Source of the DNA: Numida meleagris
Lineage: Eukaryota; Chordata; Aves; Galliformes; Numididae
Reading direction: 5' to 3'
Length of the DNA: 64,000 nt
Assembly (NCBI RefSeq): GCF_002078875.1
Contig: NC_034411.1
Coordinates: 33,436,260 to 33,500,259, forward strand
A program made the translations under genes and the position numbers. Below are positions 49,056 to 60,764 of this stretch, one piece after another. The notes under the pieces were generated by a model. That model searched no databases. It was not told the DNA's origin and worked only from the letters and a program-made list of their open reading frames with translations. The stretch's first letter is position 1. Each line of letters opens with the position of its first letter.

Positions 49056-49133
49056 GTCTTCTAGGAGGATCTGTTCCATGTTCTTCTCACCTCTGTGCCT
49101 GGGAAGATCATGGAGCAGATCCTCCTAGAAGAC
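49056..49133. repeat. Fold-back inverted repeat at CR1 5' end
   Basis: A 25-base arm at 49056-49080 is the reverse complement of 49109-49133 with one mismatch, leaving a 28-base loop. The right arm is ordinary CR1 ORF2 sequence (ATCATGGAGCAGATCCTCCT and onward), so the left arm is an inverted copy of the element's own 5' portion added at the junction with flanking DNA. This kind of inverted duplication can arise when the new cDNA snaps back and primes on itself or on the second strand during target-primed insertion. Confidence 0.9.
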
Positions 49134-49505
49134 ATGTTAAGGCACATACATGACAAGGAGGTGATCCGAGACAGCCAGCATGGCTTCACCAAGTGTAGAT
49201 CTTGCCTGACCAATCTGGTGGCCTTCTACAATGAAGTGATGGCATCGGTGTATGGGAGGAGGGTGATGGATGTCATCTACTTGGACTTCTCCAAAGCCTT
49301 TGGCAGGGTCCCTCACCACATCCTTCTCTCTAAATTGGAGAGGTATGGATTTGAAGGATGGACTGTTCGGTGGGTTAAGAACTGGTTGGCTGGTCACAGC
49401 CAAAGGGTTGTGATAAATGGTTCTGTGTCAGGGTGGAGGCCGGTCACAAGTGGTGTCCCCCAAGGCTCAGTCCTGAGACCGGTGCTCTTCAATGTCTATC
49501 AGTGA
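49095..49505 (+). pseudogene. CR1 reverse transcriptase, first frame part
   Basis: This 136-codon frame is the palm and finger part of the CR1 ORF2 reverse transcriptase, which copies the element's RNA into DNA at the nicked target. Visible motifs are [15 protein letters not shown] (about residues 27-41), the core signature [18 protein letters not shown] (about 60-77, carrying the first catalytic Asp) and [11 protein letters not shown] (about 119-129). The usual T after SKAF is G here. The frame ends at 49505 because two bases are missing near 49497, where families usually read LFNIFISD; translation continues in another frame from 49492. Confidence 0.92.
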
Positions 49506-50181
49506 CATAGACAATGGAATCGAGTGCACCCTCAGCAAGTTTGCAGATGACACCAAGCTGAGCAGTGCAGTCGATACACTGGAAGGAAGGGAAGACATCC
49601 AGAGGAACCTGGACAGGCGGGCCCACAAGAACCTAATGAGGTTCAACAAGGCCAAGTGCAGGGTGCTGCACTTGGGCCAGGGCAATCCCAGGTATTTATA
49701 CAACCTGGGGGAAGAAGTACTTGAAAGCAGCCCTGCGGAGAGGGACTTGGGGGTCCTGGTGGATGAGAAGCTAAACATGAGCCAGCAGTGTGCACTGGCA
49801 GCCCAGAAGGCCAACTATGTTCTGGGCTGCATTAAAAGAGGAGTGGTCAGCAGGGAGAGGGAGGTGGTGGTCCCCCTCTACTCGGCTCTTGTGAGGCCCC
49901 ATCTGGAGTACTGTGTCCAGGCCTGGGGCCCCCAGCACAAGAAGGACATGGAGCTCTTGGAACGAGTGCAGAGGAGGGCGACCAAGATGATCAGAGGGCT
50001 GGAGCACCTCTTGTATGAGGAAAGGTTGAGGGAACTGGGCTTGTTTAGTTTGGAGAAGAGAAGGCTCCGGGGAGACCTCATTGTGGCCTTCCAATACTTG
50101 AAGGGAGCATATAAACAGGAGGGGGATCGATTGTTTGTGAGGGTAGACATAGATAGAACAAGGGGAATGGTTTTAAGCTGA
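49492..50181 (+). pseudogene. CR1 reverse transcriptase, second frame part
   Basis: This 229-codon frame continues the same reverse transcriptase after the two-base deletion. The catalytic box FADD is intact at residues 17-20 (49540-49551), in the context [12 protein letters not shown]. It is followed by the thumb-like and C-terminal CR1 region, with [16 protein letters not shown] (about 61-76), [18 protein letters not shown] (about 127-144) and [20 protein letters not shown] (about 150-169). Near 50163 one base is missing in a G/A run; after it the family's C-terminus ([10 protein letters not shown] and so on) resumes in a third frame and stops at 50331-50333. The protein is therefore broken at two places. 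Confidence 0.92.
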
Positions 50182-50422
50182 GACAGGGGAGATTTAGGTT
50201 AGATATTAGAAGGAAGTTTTTCACACAGAGGGTGGTGACGCACTGGAACAGGTTGCCCAGGGAGGTTGTGGACGCCCCGTCCCTGGAGGCGTTCAAGGCC
50301 AGACTGGACGTGGCTCTAGGCAGCCTGGTCTAGTGTTTGGCGACCCTGCACTTAGCAGGGGGGTTGAGACTCGATGATCTTTGAGGTCCTTCTCAACCCA
50401 GGCCATTCTGTGATTCTATGAT

Positions 50423-53400
50423 CTTGGCCCCGTGCTCGTGACAAGATGGTGTATTCCATACTGTTGTGGATGAGAAAAGGAAAGGCTTTCCTTCTCCGTG
50501 TCTGGATGTGAAGATTTAACAAGAGCACAGTGTCCACTCCAAACGATATTTCAATTTATTCCAGCCGCCCATGGACCTAAAGAGCCCACACAGTGTGCAA
50601 GAATAGTCAGAGCTTGCATCAGTGTGAACCACACCTCCTCCAAGCATATGGTGTCACAGCTCTGCTGGTGGTCCTCCGCCACCCACAGAGAATTCCCATG
50701 CAACTTGCTAAGATGGAAGTGGCGAGGACTGAAGATATGCCAGATTTTCACTAAAAAAATGTATAAAAGATATTCTCACTTCAGATGAACATTTACTACT
50801 TGCTTATCCCAGCATTCTCTTCAGTTCGCTTTCTGGCTTGGCTGTCTGGTTTTTATGGCATTTCCCTTCACCATCTCCAAGACAAAGCAGAGCCTTTTAG
50901 GTTGTATACCAGGTTGCAAGATCTGTGAGACTTGTTCATCCATGAATTACACTACAGAAATGAAAGCTGTTAATCTCCCACTAGGCCATCACTGCAGTTT
51001 ACAGAATGATCAAGTGCTCTTATGTCACTCACGTTAGTGCTAGCACAAGCTCAGATCCACAAGTAAACAAATGAAGTAGGTAACTCCCCTCTTGACTTCA
51101 CTCAGTTTACTGAACATTCCAGTAAGTGAGCCAGTAACTCCACAGGCAGTGTGGGGAGGGCTACAAGGTGGGGAAGCCACAAGCAGCCTCTGCATAAATA
51201 GATAATACATTTTTAATGGTGCTATGGGCTCCACTCAGTATGGCATGAGGGAGGAGGTGTTCATTTAAAATAGAGGTCTGCCTTCCTCTTCATCAGGAAA
51301 CAAACAACTAGCCCCTTTACTGGGAGAAAGCAAGATATGGGAGCTCTTACTCCAGAATTATTTCTGAGCTGCATGTTACCATAAAACACATAGAAGTTAG
51401 GGAATTGGGTACCAATAGCACCTCATAGAAGAAGCAGAGACTTATCTCCCATAGCTATACTTACCCCTGTAGTTCATTCTCTTCTGGTTAATGAAACTGA
51501 GTATCTTTGAAAAATATTCCTAGTAAAATGCTCCAAATGTCCATTAACTACAGCTGAAAATACTAGCAGGCGTATATTATAACACACAGAAAGAACAACT
51601 TCCAGAAGAAAAGCTTTCCCTAAAGTACAGTACAAACCTTTCTCACCATTGTAACAAGGTTTGCAAAGCGAAAGGAGTTAGCCCTGTAGTGAAGAGATTA
51701 TGAGGATTTAATCTTAAGGAGATGCTGTAATTCAGAAATTATCATGGCAAACTCTTCTGGATTGATTCTCTCCTTTTTCCAACTGGCAGCACACGGAAGT
51801 TTCGATTCAGGTCCATTAAATGGCTCCAAGCCCTCCAGTGTTTTCTGCAGTGGCACTTGTTCCAAATCTTGAATTTTAGAACCTGAAAGTCTCCCTCTCA
51901 GCCCAGGGAGCCTGAGGCAGGTGTGGAGTAGCCTTGATCTTGCTTGAAGGCAACATCATTCTATTCTTTGTCATGAAGCGCCAGAATTTATTATGTATTC
52001 ACCAGCTACATGTGAAAGGGCAATGGGATTGCTGCCCATGAACCTTAAGGGCATCAGGGAGCAGTACATGTTTAACTGTCTTTAAATTCTAGGTTACTCT
52101 TGTACCAAAAGAAGTTCAGACTTCCTCTGCCGATTAGCCTTCTCTCCTCAAAGCCAACACAGTTTTGTTTTTTTCCCCTTAACTGTATTCTGCAAGGTGA
52201 GATCTACTTTCAAAGACCTCACGCTCCTGAGTTGAGTGCAGAAGGTCACCAGGATGCGCTCTTTCTACTGACTTGTCTACCATAGGAAAAAAAGTGAGGA
52301 TGCTAGGTTTTAAGACAGATGAAAGCACTTACAATTCATTTTGCTGCAGGTTGATTTGTTTAAGGACTCCAAATGCAGTTCTCATAAGGAATTCATTGCT
52401 TCATGAAACGGGAACGGTTCCTGCCCATTGCTCCCCTCTCACGCTGCATTTGAGGGGAGAGGAGTCTGGGCCCTGACTCCTGAACATAAAGAAGCTGTGC
52501 AGTCATGTCACAGAATATAAAGAGAAGGCAGGAAAGCAGAAGTGACAGGGAAACTTCCAGTCAGAGCCAGGCTGTGTGAGTACTAAGCAAAGTCTTCTCT
52601 ACACCACAGCATCCAGTCTCTGCTCAAGAGCAGTCCCAGAGGGTTAAATGGTATTATGTGCAAAAGAAATGCTTTTATAAGTCTTAAAAAGCAGCCATAA
52701 TTCTTCTGTTCCTGTTCACATTTTAATTAACTCATTTCTCATATCTTTTCCCCAGCACTAACCATCTACTAGCAGGAAGTGTGTTTACAGATGAAGTACT
52801 ATTAACCACAGCAAAGATAACTCCACAAATTCTATGTGCTTACAGATGAGCTACAAATGTAGACAAGGATGGACAAAATCTCACCTAGTCACAGTACCAA
52901 GAGGAGGGATGGAAAAGGATTACTTGTGTCATGCTGATACTTGTCACCAGAAAGGAGGTATCTACCTGCAGCTTTGCTAGCACCTCACTGTTTAATAAAA
53001 CAGGGAACAGAAGCTTTATTATCAAAATGATAAACTGTCAGGTCACTGCTTACATGAACCTTTTTACTGAGCTCCAGAAGAGGCACTTAAGTCCTGTTGT
53101 TTATATGACCTCCTTCTGGACATAAGCATTAGCCTGGCAGAGGCAAACATTACATCCAACCAAAAATGGCACACTGACTATTTCTGAAGCCACATCAGCA
53201 TCTCCCAGTAAGTGCCCTAAAAAACAGAGACCACACAAGTGCTTTTAGTCACATTTCTCTGCTGTCCTGTACCCACTTCCTGAATTTTTTTCAGAGCATT
53301 GAGACATACTAACAAAAATCATTTTAAAGTAAACTTCTAACTGCACAATGCTCTAAGCTGCAGATTAATCCTTCTAATAAAGGTTATTATTCTCAGTAAT

Positions 53401-55398
53401 TCAACTCACAAAGTTTTGCCCTTGCCAGAGAACTAAATGGTAGTTTTTTTTCCCCCTTTCTTGCCAAAGACCAATTACAGCAAGGTTTTACTAATGCAGT
53501 TTAAGCCTCTATACCCCCTTCATGTTTTGCATGCTGGGAATATCATATGTTTTGATAGCTTTGTATTATGCAGCTTTGCACGGCTGGAGATTTCAAACAC
53601 TGTGATTGTCCTGCCAGGAATCACATAGGGGGCTTTCCTTCAGAAACTCAGCTGCTATGATTGTCCTGCCAGGACTCATAGCTGTGTCCTGATGTGGAAT
53701 GCCCTACAATTTTACCTTGTTAAGAATTTAACTCCTTTTTTTACCTTGAGGGGAACGCAGGAACACCAGCAGTGAACTATTTCCCTTGGACTTGCCTGGG
53801 TTCCAGGATGTGATTTCACCTCACTTTCCAGGGTTTGTACCAATTAGCAGGCACCGAGGGACCTCCTTTCTGAACAAGCACATAAGAGCTCTGAGGGAGC
53901 TCTGTTTTTCCAAGTTCTCTATTGGAAATTCTCTTGCAGTCCCTCAAAGTTTCAGCTTCCTCCTCAGAGCGGTCGAGTGTGCTTGAGTGAAGATCCTGTG
54001 CACACGTCAATCACATTTCTGCTGCTCCTCTGACTGTAGGTGTCACCATATTGAGACATAAGAAACACATCCCCAGTAAGCTGCATTTCGAGAAAAAGGG
54101 TGCTTGCACTGAGGACACATTCGCCACAAGCCAGCATATTACAGGCTTGAGAAAACTCTCTCCTGCCAGCACACAGCAGCATTATATTAAATAACTGCAA
54201 TTAGTAGAGTTAAATGAAGTGCCTTTGCCACTGGGAATGGCGAAGCAGAAGCCAGGGGGACAGCAGTTACTGGTGCAGCATAGTGCAGTTTCTGCTTACC
54301 ATGGGAAGGGAAACATTCTCCTGAAGGCAAGTAGATGTACTGTAGGGAGCTTCACTTCTCAATCCCTTGCATTTTGAAGCTGTTGTGCATCTCACACATA
54401 CAGCTCCTATGACTAAAAAGCAGTTTGAAAGTTTGAGCTTATTCTAATCTTGCAATTCAATTGCTTTCTAAAAAGGAACTGTGATGCCTCTGGCTGTATC
54501 CACACCATGGGATGCTTCTCCACCATCTGCTCTTTGAAGACAGAGTGCTAATTTGTGCCAGGGAGAGAGAATTCCCTTTTAAAAGGCAGACACCTGCCCA
54601 ACAGTTACCACACTGTCCCTTTGTAAGGTCTGCTTCCCACAGCCTGGACACATCTGCTTTCTTCTGACACAATGCATCCATGGGGAAAGAAAACCCTAGA
54701 ACTTTTCAATATCAAACTGACTTATTTAGTCCGCACAGCACAAAGCACTTTTGATGGTGAAGAAGCAGAAGTTCATTTGGCAAGACACAAGTCAGACTTG
54801 CTGCTGCAAGTTGCAAGTAAACAAAAGATCACAAGTAAAACAAATGAAAAAAATAAAAAAACTTAAGCAAGACTTATCAGAACAACTCTTCCACAACTTT
54901 CAGTGCCCTTTCCATTTCTCCTACACCAAGAACTCAGAGCACCATGTGCCACCAGGTTTACACTCACCTTCCCACAGCACCCGTACAGAGCCTCATGAAG
55001 ACTGGCTGTTGGATTCAGAAGCAAACTCCTGAGTGACTGTCTGGAACCATGCATTGTAGGTAAGTGAGCCTGGCTTCCTGGGCCTGGCCCAACCTCAGGG
55101 TACCAAACAGGTCATACAGTGATACATCGGCCCTTGATGGCTCTTTTGGCAGCTACTCACTGTTGACATCTAGAAAGGATTTTCCTGTCTGCTCCTGACT
55201 GTGCCACCAGTAGCTGCCTATGTTACATCAAGTTCTGGCTACTACATTCAAAAAATTTTATACAAGACATGTACTACTGTACTATCAACGTAATTATTTC
55301 TGCAGCATCAACAGATTTTGAAGGAGTCTACTTGCAACAGCACAGAGATCGGCATTACTTTGCCAGAAGCAGTTCCCTCTTCCTTATCTTGTGTCACA
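50423..55398. other. Unique sequence with a hairpin pair
   Basis: No host gene is recognised. The notable item is the pair of hairpins at 53601-53681. The stretch 53730-54010 is GC-richer than its flanks and could belong to an unrecognised repeat together with the hairpins. Frames up to 96 codons (50498-50788) show no domain. Confidence 0.45.
53601..53681. repeat. Two diverged hairpin copies in tandem
   Basis: Copy 1 (53601-53625) pairs TGTGAT with ATCACA and TCCT with AGGA around a GCC loop. Copy 2 (53655-53681) pairs CTATGA with TCATAG and GTCCT with AGGAC around the same GCC loop. The inner text GATTGTCCTGCCAGGA or a close form is shared, so the two are related. The outer stems differ in sequence but both pair fully. 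Start-to-start distance is about 54 bases. Confidence 0.85.
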
Positions 55399-55913
55399 TG
55401 TTGCACTGGAGTATTGCATCCAAGACTAGACCCCCCAGGACAAGAAATATGAGGAGCTATTGGAGTGAGTCCAGAGGAGGGTCACAAAGATCAGAGGGCT
55501 GGAGCACCTCTCCTACAAAGACAGGCTGAGAGAAAAGGGCTTGTTCAGCCTGGAGAAGAGAAGGCTCTGGGGAGACCTCACTGTGGCCATCCAGTACTCG
55601 AAGGGAGCTTACAAGCAGGAGAGAGACTAAGTTTTTACATGGGCAGATAGTGATAAGACAAGCGGGAATGGCTTTAAAGGAAAAGAGGGGAAATTTATCT
55701 TGGATGTTGGAGGGATATTTCTCACTGATTGGGTAGTAATGCCCTGGCACAGGCTGCTCAGAGAAGCTGCAGATAACTCATCCCCGGGAGCATTCAAGGC
55801 CAGGTTGGATGGGGTTCTAAGCAGCCTGAGCTGGTGGGTGGCAGCCCTCCCCATGGCAGGGGTTGGAACTGGACGGTCTGAGGTGATTTCCAACTCAAGC
55901 CATCCTATGATTG
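55399..55913 (+). mobile_element. CR1 LINE 3' part
   Basis: In plus orientation the text follows the end of CR1 ORF2: CTGGAGTATTGCATCCAAG, GGGCTGGAGCACCTCTCCTA, TTGTTCAGCCTGGAGAAGAG and GGGGAGACCTCACTGTGGCC. It then runs into the 3' UTR, with CTGAGCTGGTGGGTGGCAGC and GGTTGGAACTGGACGGTCTG, ending near ATCCTATGATTGCATT. It resembles the same broad subfamily as the 49-50 kb copy but is more diverged, with stops (for example after GAGAGAGAC near 55628). The frames at 55457-55980 on the minus strand are antisense shadows. Confidence 0.9.
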
Positions 55914-58900
55914 CATTACTCTTTCCAGAACAGAAATAGTAAGTTCTCCAAAGTAAATCTAGAATGTGAAATCTTTGCAATCAGTATTTTGGCTAAGAGC
56001 CATGAGAGGGCATGTTACCTTCAGAATTTCGTTTGGATTTCATTCATAACAAATGCTTCTAAATGAAAAATGCAATTACATGCCATCCAGGTGACTTCTA
56101 GATATTGTACTGCATGTTAGATTATCTGCTTCCTGTATCTAAACTTATTTAGTAGAGATATGCACATCATAAAGTGCCTGCAAGCTACTCTTCAAACCAA
56201 ACCATTTTGCCCAGCAATGAAATACTACCTGAGTAAGGACTTCTAGAAATGACACTTCTCTCCCAATTAATCAAGTCTCGCTCTAAAGCACTGTATGTCA
56301 TTCAGAAGAGCAGAACTCTCCAAGTATTGGCTGATATTGAGATCTCATTTCCCTAGGCACATAGCTGCACAGTGGGTTACTATGGAGGTTATTATTTGTG
56401 CACATATGGTAGGTATATGTAACTCAGTGTCATTCAAATACCAATTTCAAGATCATACACAGCAGACTCAAGCTGTACTGGCTATTATTTATAACAAGAG
56501 CATTTGCAGCACTGAACATTCACTTCTTTCAATTATTTGTCCAATTACAAGAACATAGTTCATCACTAAGCTTCATGATTTAAAAAGACTATTTGTACTG
56601 CTTTTTATAATGGATATTTCCCAGCAAAATTCTGTGTAGCTCCTTCTACAATGGTCTGAGTGAAAATGCTCCTACTACAAAATGTGTGGTATACTTCGTA
56701 TTCATTTCTGATTGCACAGGGACATCTACATGTAGAGCTCTGAGCAGATTTATTTAGAATTCCAGCAAAATGAAGCCTTTTTGAGAACTTCAATAAAGAA
56801 AGGTAAAAACTTCAGTAAAGACTTGCATTTCAGGTTCCTAGCTTTGAGTTTCCTCTCAGCTATACTATAGCAAATGCTCTTCTCAATATACCATTCAGGA
56901 ACTTCTACACCCAAATCACTCTGTGAAGTATTATCCTCCTCCACTACATCCACCTAAGCAGATATCATTGAGCTACAATGGGGAGCTATGAAGGAGCAGA
57001 TGAACACTCCCACTTATTGCAAACATTTTCTTGATTTGCAACAGTCTCAATCAAAGCAATCCGTCAGTAGAATTGAAGGAACAGCAAGAAAGAATTTAAA
57101 GAATTATTTCCAAGCTTATAGACAGTAAGATAAATAAACAATATAACACCTAAATGACCCCGATGAAATACATACTCAGCAACTATAAAGTTTTTGAGAG
57201 AGAGCTATTGCTCTCTAAGACCTTTATGTCAGGAATGGCCCATCTCATGGGAAAGGGTATATTCACTTTTTAAAAAGTCGCTATTATTAAATGCTGGAAA
57301 TATATAAAAAGGCAGTACTGCAGTAATACTATGAATATATAAGTGCCATCGTTTGCCCAGAAGAGGGTAAAAAATGTAACCTTGTGTCTGAGTCAGCTTT
57401 GCCATTTCTAGAGAAAGGTTTTTTGTGTTGTTTTTTTTTTTAAAGCACATTAGCACTATGAGAACTCAAATTTGCTGCTTTCATAATAATAATACAAAGA
57501 GCCAAGCTCCTCTTTTAATCTGCCTGAAGGCAGAAGAACTCTCCTGAGGGTGTAAGTTATGGGACAGCTGCACTCTTTCATCTATCATCTTTCAGCACAA
57601 TCCTACCGGTCAAAACCCTCACTACCACCCCCCCCACCCCTTCCATGCTCCAACTTCTGTTCCCTTCTCCTCTTCATGAGGAAAGCTGCTTAGTTTTTTT
57701 GTTTTTTGTGTTTTTTTTTTTAAACTTAGTAATGGCTAAATACAGGTTGAAATTACAGCAGTAGAAAAATGCATCTCTTCCAATCTGATAATTAATTTAC
57801 ATACTACTTTGCTGAAGATAGCCGACATTGATTCTATCTACAATTTGTCCCAGTCTTCATAAAAACATTGTTTTCTTTTACGTTATGTTGAGGGGAAAAA
57901 ATATACGTTACTCATTTACATATCTATGCCAGTGCCTAGGGCTCTTATTTTAGTGCCAACACCAGTGTTTCTAGTACACAGGCTCCTGTGCAAATTAAAA
58001 GGAAGAACACTGGCCCATATCAATAGTGTTCAGGCTGACAGTCTATCTCCTGTATCAGTGTGACAGATGAGATAGCAGAAGTGCTCTGACAGAAGGACCA
58101 TCATCCCCTTTGTCCTTCCTATGTACTCTGATCTACTGCTTAGAAATTCTGAAGTGTGATAGCACTTGTGGCAAATAAGACCAGGCAAGATGGATACGTA
58201 TAAAACCACAATAAACAGTGAGCTTTGCTAGGTTTCAGATCCTTCTCTTTCTCTACCTGTAGACTTCTGACCTGTGCTATGTGCAATCACCTGTAATTTC
58301 CATGTTTCTTCATAACAGTTCTCATGATTTTCAGTGTCGACACTGACTGTACACACTGCAGAAAAGATTATCCAATCTTTTCCTTGGTTGGTGCCAGTAA
58401 CAGCTAGCTGTTGGTCTTTCAGCAGCTGTATTGAATTGGGTGGCCCCAAAATCCTGCCATCATCTGACTTCTTTCTGCGATTCAGGAAATCCAGGTTTTC
58501 CTGGTACACAGATATTGTTCTCTTGGCATACTCTGCCAAGAGGACAGATGTCATAATTCGAAAAAGCCTGCAATACAATACTAATGCTATTTATTCTCAG
58601 TGAGTAGTATCTAGCCCTGGGGACCCTTGCACATGATTACTGAGACAAGAAAACAAGAGGAAGGATTTTTATCCCTCTTCCCAAATTCAAATGCCAGCGT
58701 AAACTTCCAACAGACATCTAGACATAGCCTTGAAACTGAATCAGTTTTACAGCTCTCCATAGATGTTTTCTGCTCTCCAGATACTGGCAAAACCTGCTGC
58801 CCTATTTAGTAGATCCCCTAGAACAACTAAAGTCTTGTAATTAAACTCACTGGGCCACGATTCACATGTCAGTTTTCATACACACACCCCTTTTCTCCAA

Positions 58901-60764
58901 GCAAGTATATTTGTCCTTTTGAAAACTTACCTGTCCTCTATGAATTATCCAAATTAACTGAAATTGAATCCAATTAACTAGTTCACTGAGCACACTAAGC
59001 TAAATTTCATGTCTGTTGATTTGAATACAGTCAGATTCTCCAGAAATTCATTAACAAGCATTTTCCTAATCCGTGACTTTCCATTCCTTCCTGCCAGCTT
59101 CTAAGCTACTGCTGCATTCATTTTTAAATGAATGCTGTAGTAATATAATGGTTAAGCACTTCACCCTTCAGAATTTTCTCCTAAAGGACAAACTGGATAT
59201 GCATGTTCATCATAAAGTGGGGTTTGGTGATTGCCAAGGAAGAAATTTGGCTCTCCCATACAGCTATCAGTATTTGCTTGATAGCATTACCAGCTTTCAC
59301 AGCCCAGTTCTCTGCTACAGTGACCATTCAGCGAATACAAAGGACACATCCACCTATAATCCAGCTCACAGCCTTAAAGCTGCTACTGGATAGTTGCTAC
59401 TTGCCTTTTGTTGTACGAGGTTCTTAGATGGTTTTCTTCAGTGATTAATGTTTTTAGGTTTGGACAGGCAGCTGAATACATCACGGAGACAAGATCTGTA
59501 TCTTTTTCAGTTCCTTTTTAAAAGTACTCATTCCCAGTTTATACCTGTTCTTAGTCCAGAAGCCTCTGATGGATCATTATTAAGCTTAATTGTAAAATAC
59601 CATCAGTTTGCTGAAATGCCTCACTGTTATGCTCTTATCAGCACTTTCTCTTTCAAATTTATTTCAAAAGATAAATGTACCAGAATACAAACACAGCCAT
59701 AATCTCAGTAAAGGACTGTACATCAAAACAACAGCGCTGTCCTGTCAAAGAAAGAATCTCATCAAAATTCTGTCAAATGGTTTTGATGAAGGAGAAAAGA
59801 GTACATCAAATATATGAAAGCGTAAGCACATTTGTATATCAAATGACAGCATATACATCCTGAACACTATGAAGAAGACTACTATAGCAATACCATAAAC
59901 AATATTCCTGTTGCACAAAAAGAACTTTCAGTAAGCAGTGAGAGTGAAGACAAGATCGAAAAAGAGCCCTATGTCTGAAATCAGTTCTCATTTAATGGGA
60001 AAATTTTGTTAAGAGCTTGCTGAGAATTAAAAGACATTTACAGTCACATAAGCAGAAAGTAGACGATCCAAAACTGACAGTAATTAAGTGAACAAGACAT
60101 TGCTCCAGTAAAATAGAGCTATGACTAGATGCCATAGGCACCAGCAAGTTATTTAAACCACACAACTGTTTTTCTCTGAACAGTTTAATCCTTACAGACA
60201 AGTAAACAGGCATAGCAATGCTAATGAAAAGTCATCACAGAGCACTGACAAACTTTTGGCTTGAGAAGTTTTGGAAACATCTGGGAAATTATCCAAGTTG
60301 TACTCCCATAATTTAAACTTTTGTTTTCTTTTCCAAGAGTACCTGCATTGCACTGCCATTGTTTTCCTCTCTTTGGTAATGAGAAGGTATGATGAAAGCA
60401 GCAGCTGAGGATCACTGAACGAACTAAAAGCAAATTTTGAGACTTTCAGTAAGAAACTACCTCCAAAAAAGATTATTTTCCTGTGAATTCACTAAAAGAG
60501 GGAGTAGAACCACAAAGCTCACCAGCTACTACAACAAAAGAAACCTAGTAGGAGCATTTTCTAGAATCTGCCATTCCAAGCAAAAGAAGCTTCATTATAT
60601 TGTTCCTATAGAGTATGTGCTTCAACATAAACTATTACTTCTGTAGCTATTCACTTCACAGAAGAATCTAAAGTCACATGCTCGGTATTTCAGGTGTACA
60701 ACAGATAGAAGTCTCCTTGGACAATATCCCATTAGAATAAACAGTAAATCTATACAAACTTCAG
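55914..60764. other. Unique sequence, best exon candidate inside
   Basis: No interspersed repeat is recognised. T-rich tracts lie at 57421-57442 and 57693-57721, and a C-rich tract at 57625-57640. The best exon-like segment of the window, 58291-58567 on the minus strand, lies here. A further minus-strand frame beginning at 56953 is discussed under findings. Confidence 0.5.
58291..58567 (-). CDS. Candidate coding exon (unidentified)
   Basis: On the minus strand TATTGTATTGCAG ends at 58568. A 277-base segment follows and ends in TTACAG before GTGATT at 58290. One frame is open throughout: one base completes a codon, then 92 codons, ending in phase 0. The translation is rich in charged and polar residues, unlike the Ser/Leu/Phe-rich chance frames around it; it includes LLAEYAKRTISVYQENLDFL and then LGPPNSIQLLKDQQL. 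An internal ATG at the fifth codon could be a start. If no splicing occurs, the frame runs on to a stop at 58228. The longer frame (116 codons) is no longer than several chance frames in the window, so the case rests on composition and splice sites. I recognise no family. Confidence 0.33.

Larger units (their letters stand above)
49081..50422 (+). mobile_element. 5'-truncated, relatively young CR1 LINE
   Basis: About 1.34 kb of CR1 in plus orientation, covering the C-terminal two thirds of the reverse transcriptase, the ORF2 end and a short 3' UTR that finishes GTGATTCTATGATCT. Full CR1 elements are about 4.5 kb, so the 5' part, including ORF1 and the endonuclease domain, is absent. GC content and CpG number are well above the flanks. 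Divergence looks low compared with the other copies in the window: only two frame breaks and no in-frame stop within each piece. It cannot move by itself. Confidence 0.95.

Noticed and set aside
49137..50296. Several minus-strand frames of 72-115 codons
   Set aside because: They are antisense shadows of the CR1 reverse transcriptase on the plus strand, caused by its GC-rich codons.
55457..55980. Minus-strand frames of 97 and 117 codons
   Set aside because: They are antisense to the CR1 fragment at 55399-55913.
58931..58957. Minus-strand micro-exon before a perfect GTAAGT donor (CAG|GTAAGT)
   Set aside because: The donor is strong, but in the phase needed to join the 58567 exon the segment meets a stop codon. 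It could only be non-coding, so I did not list it.
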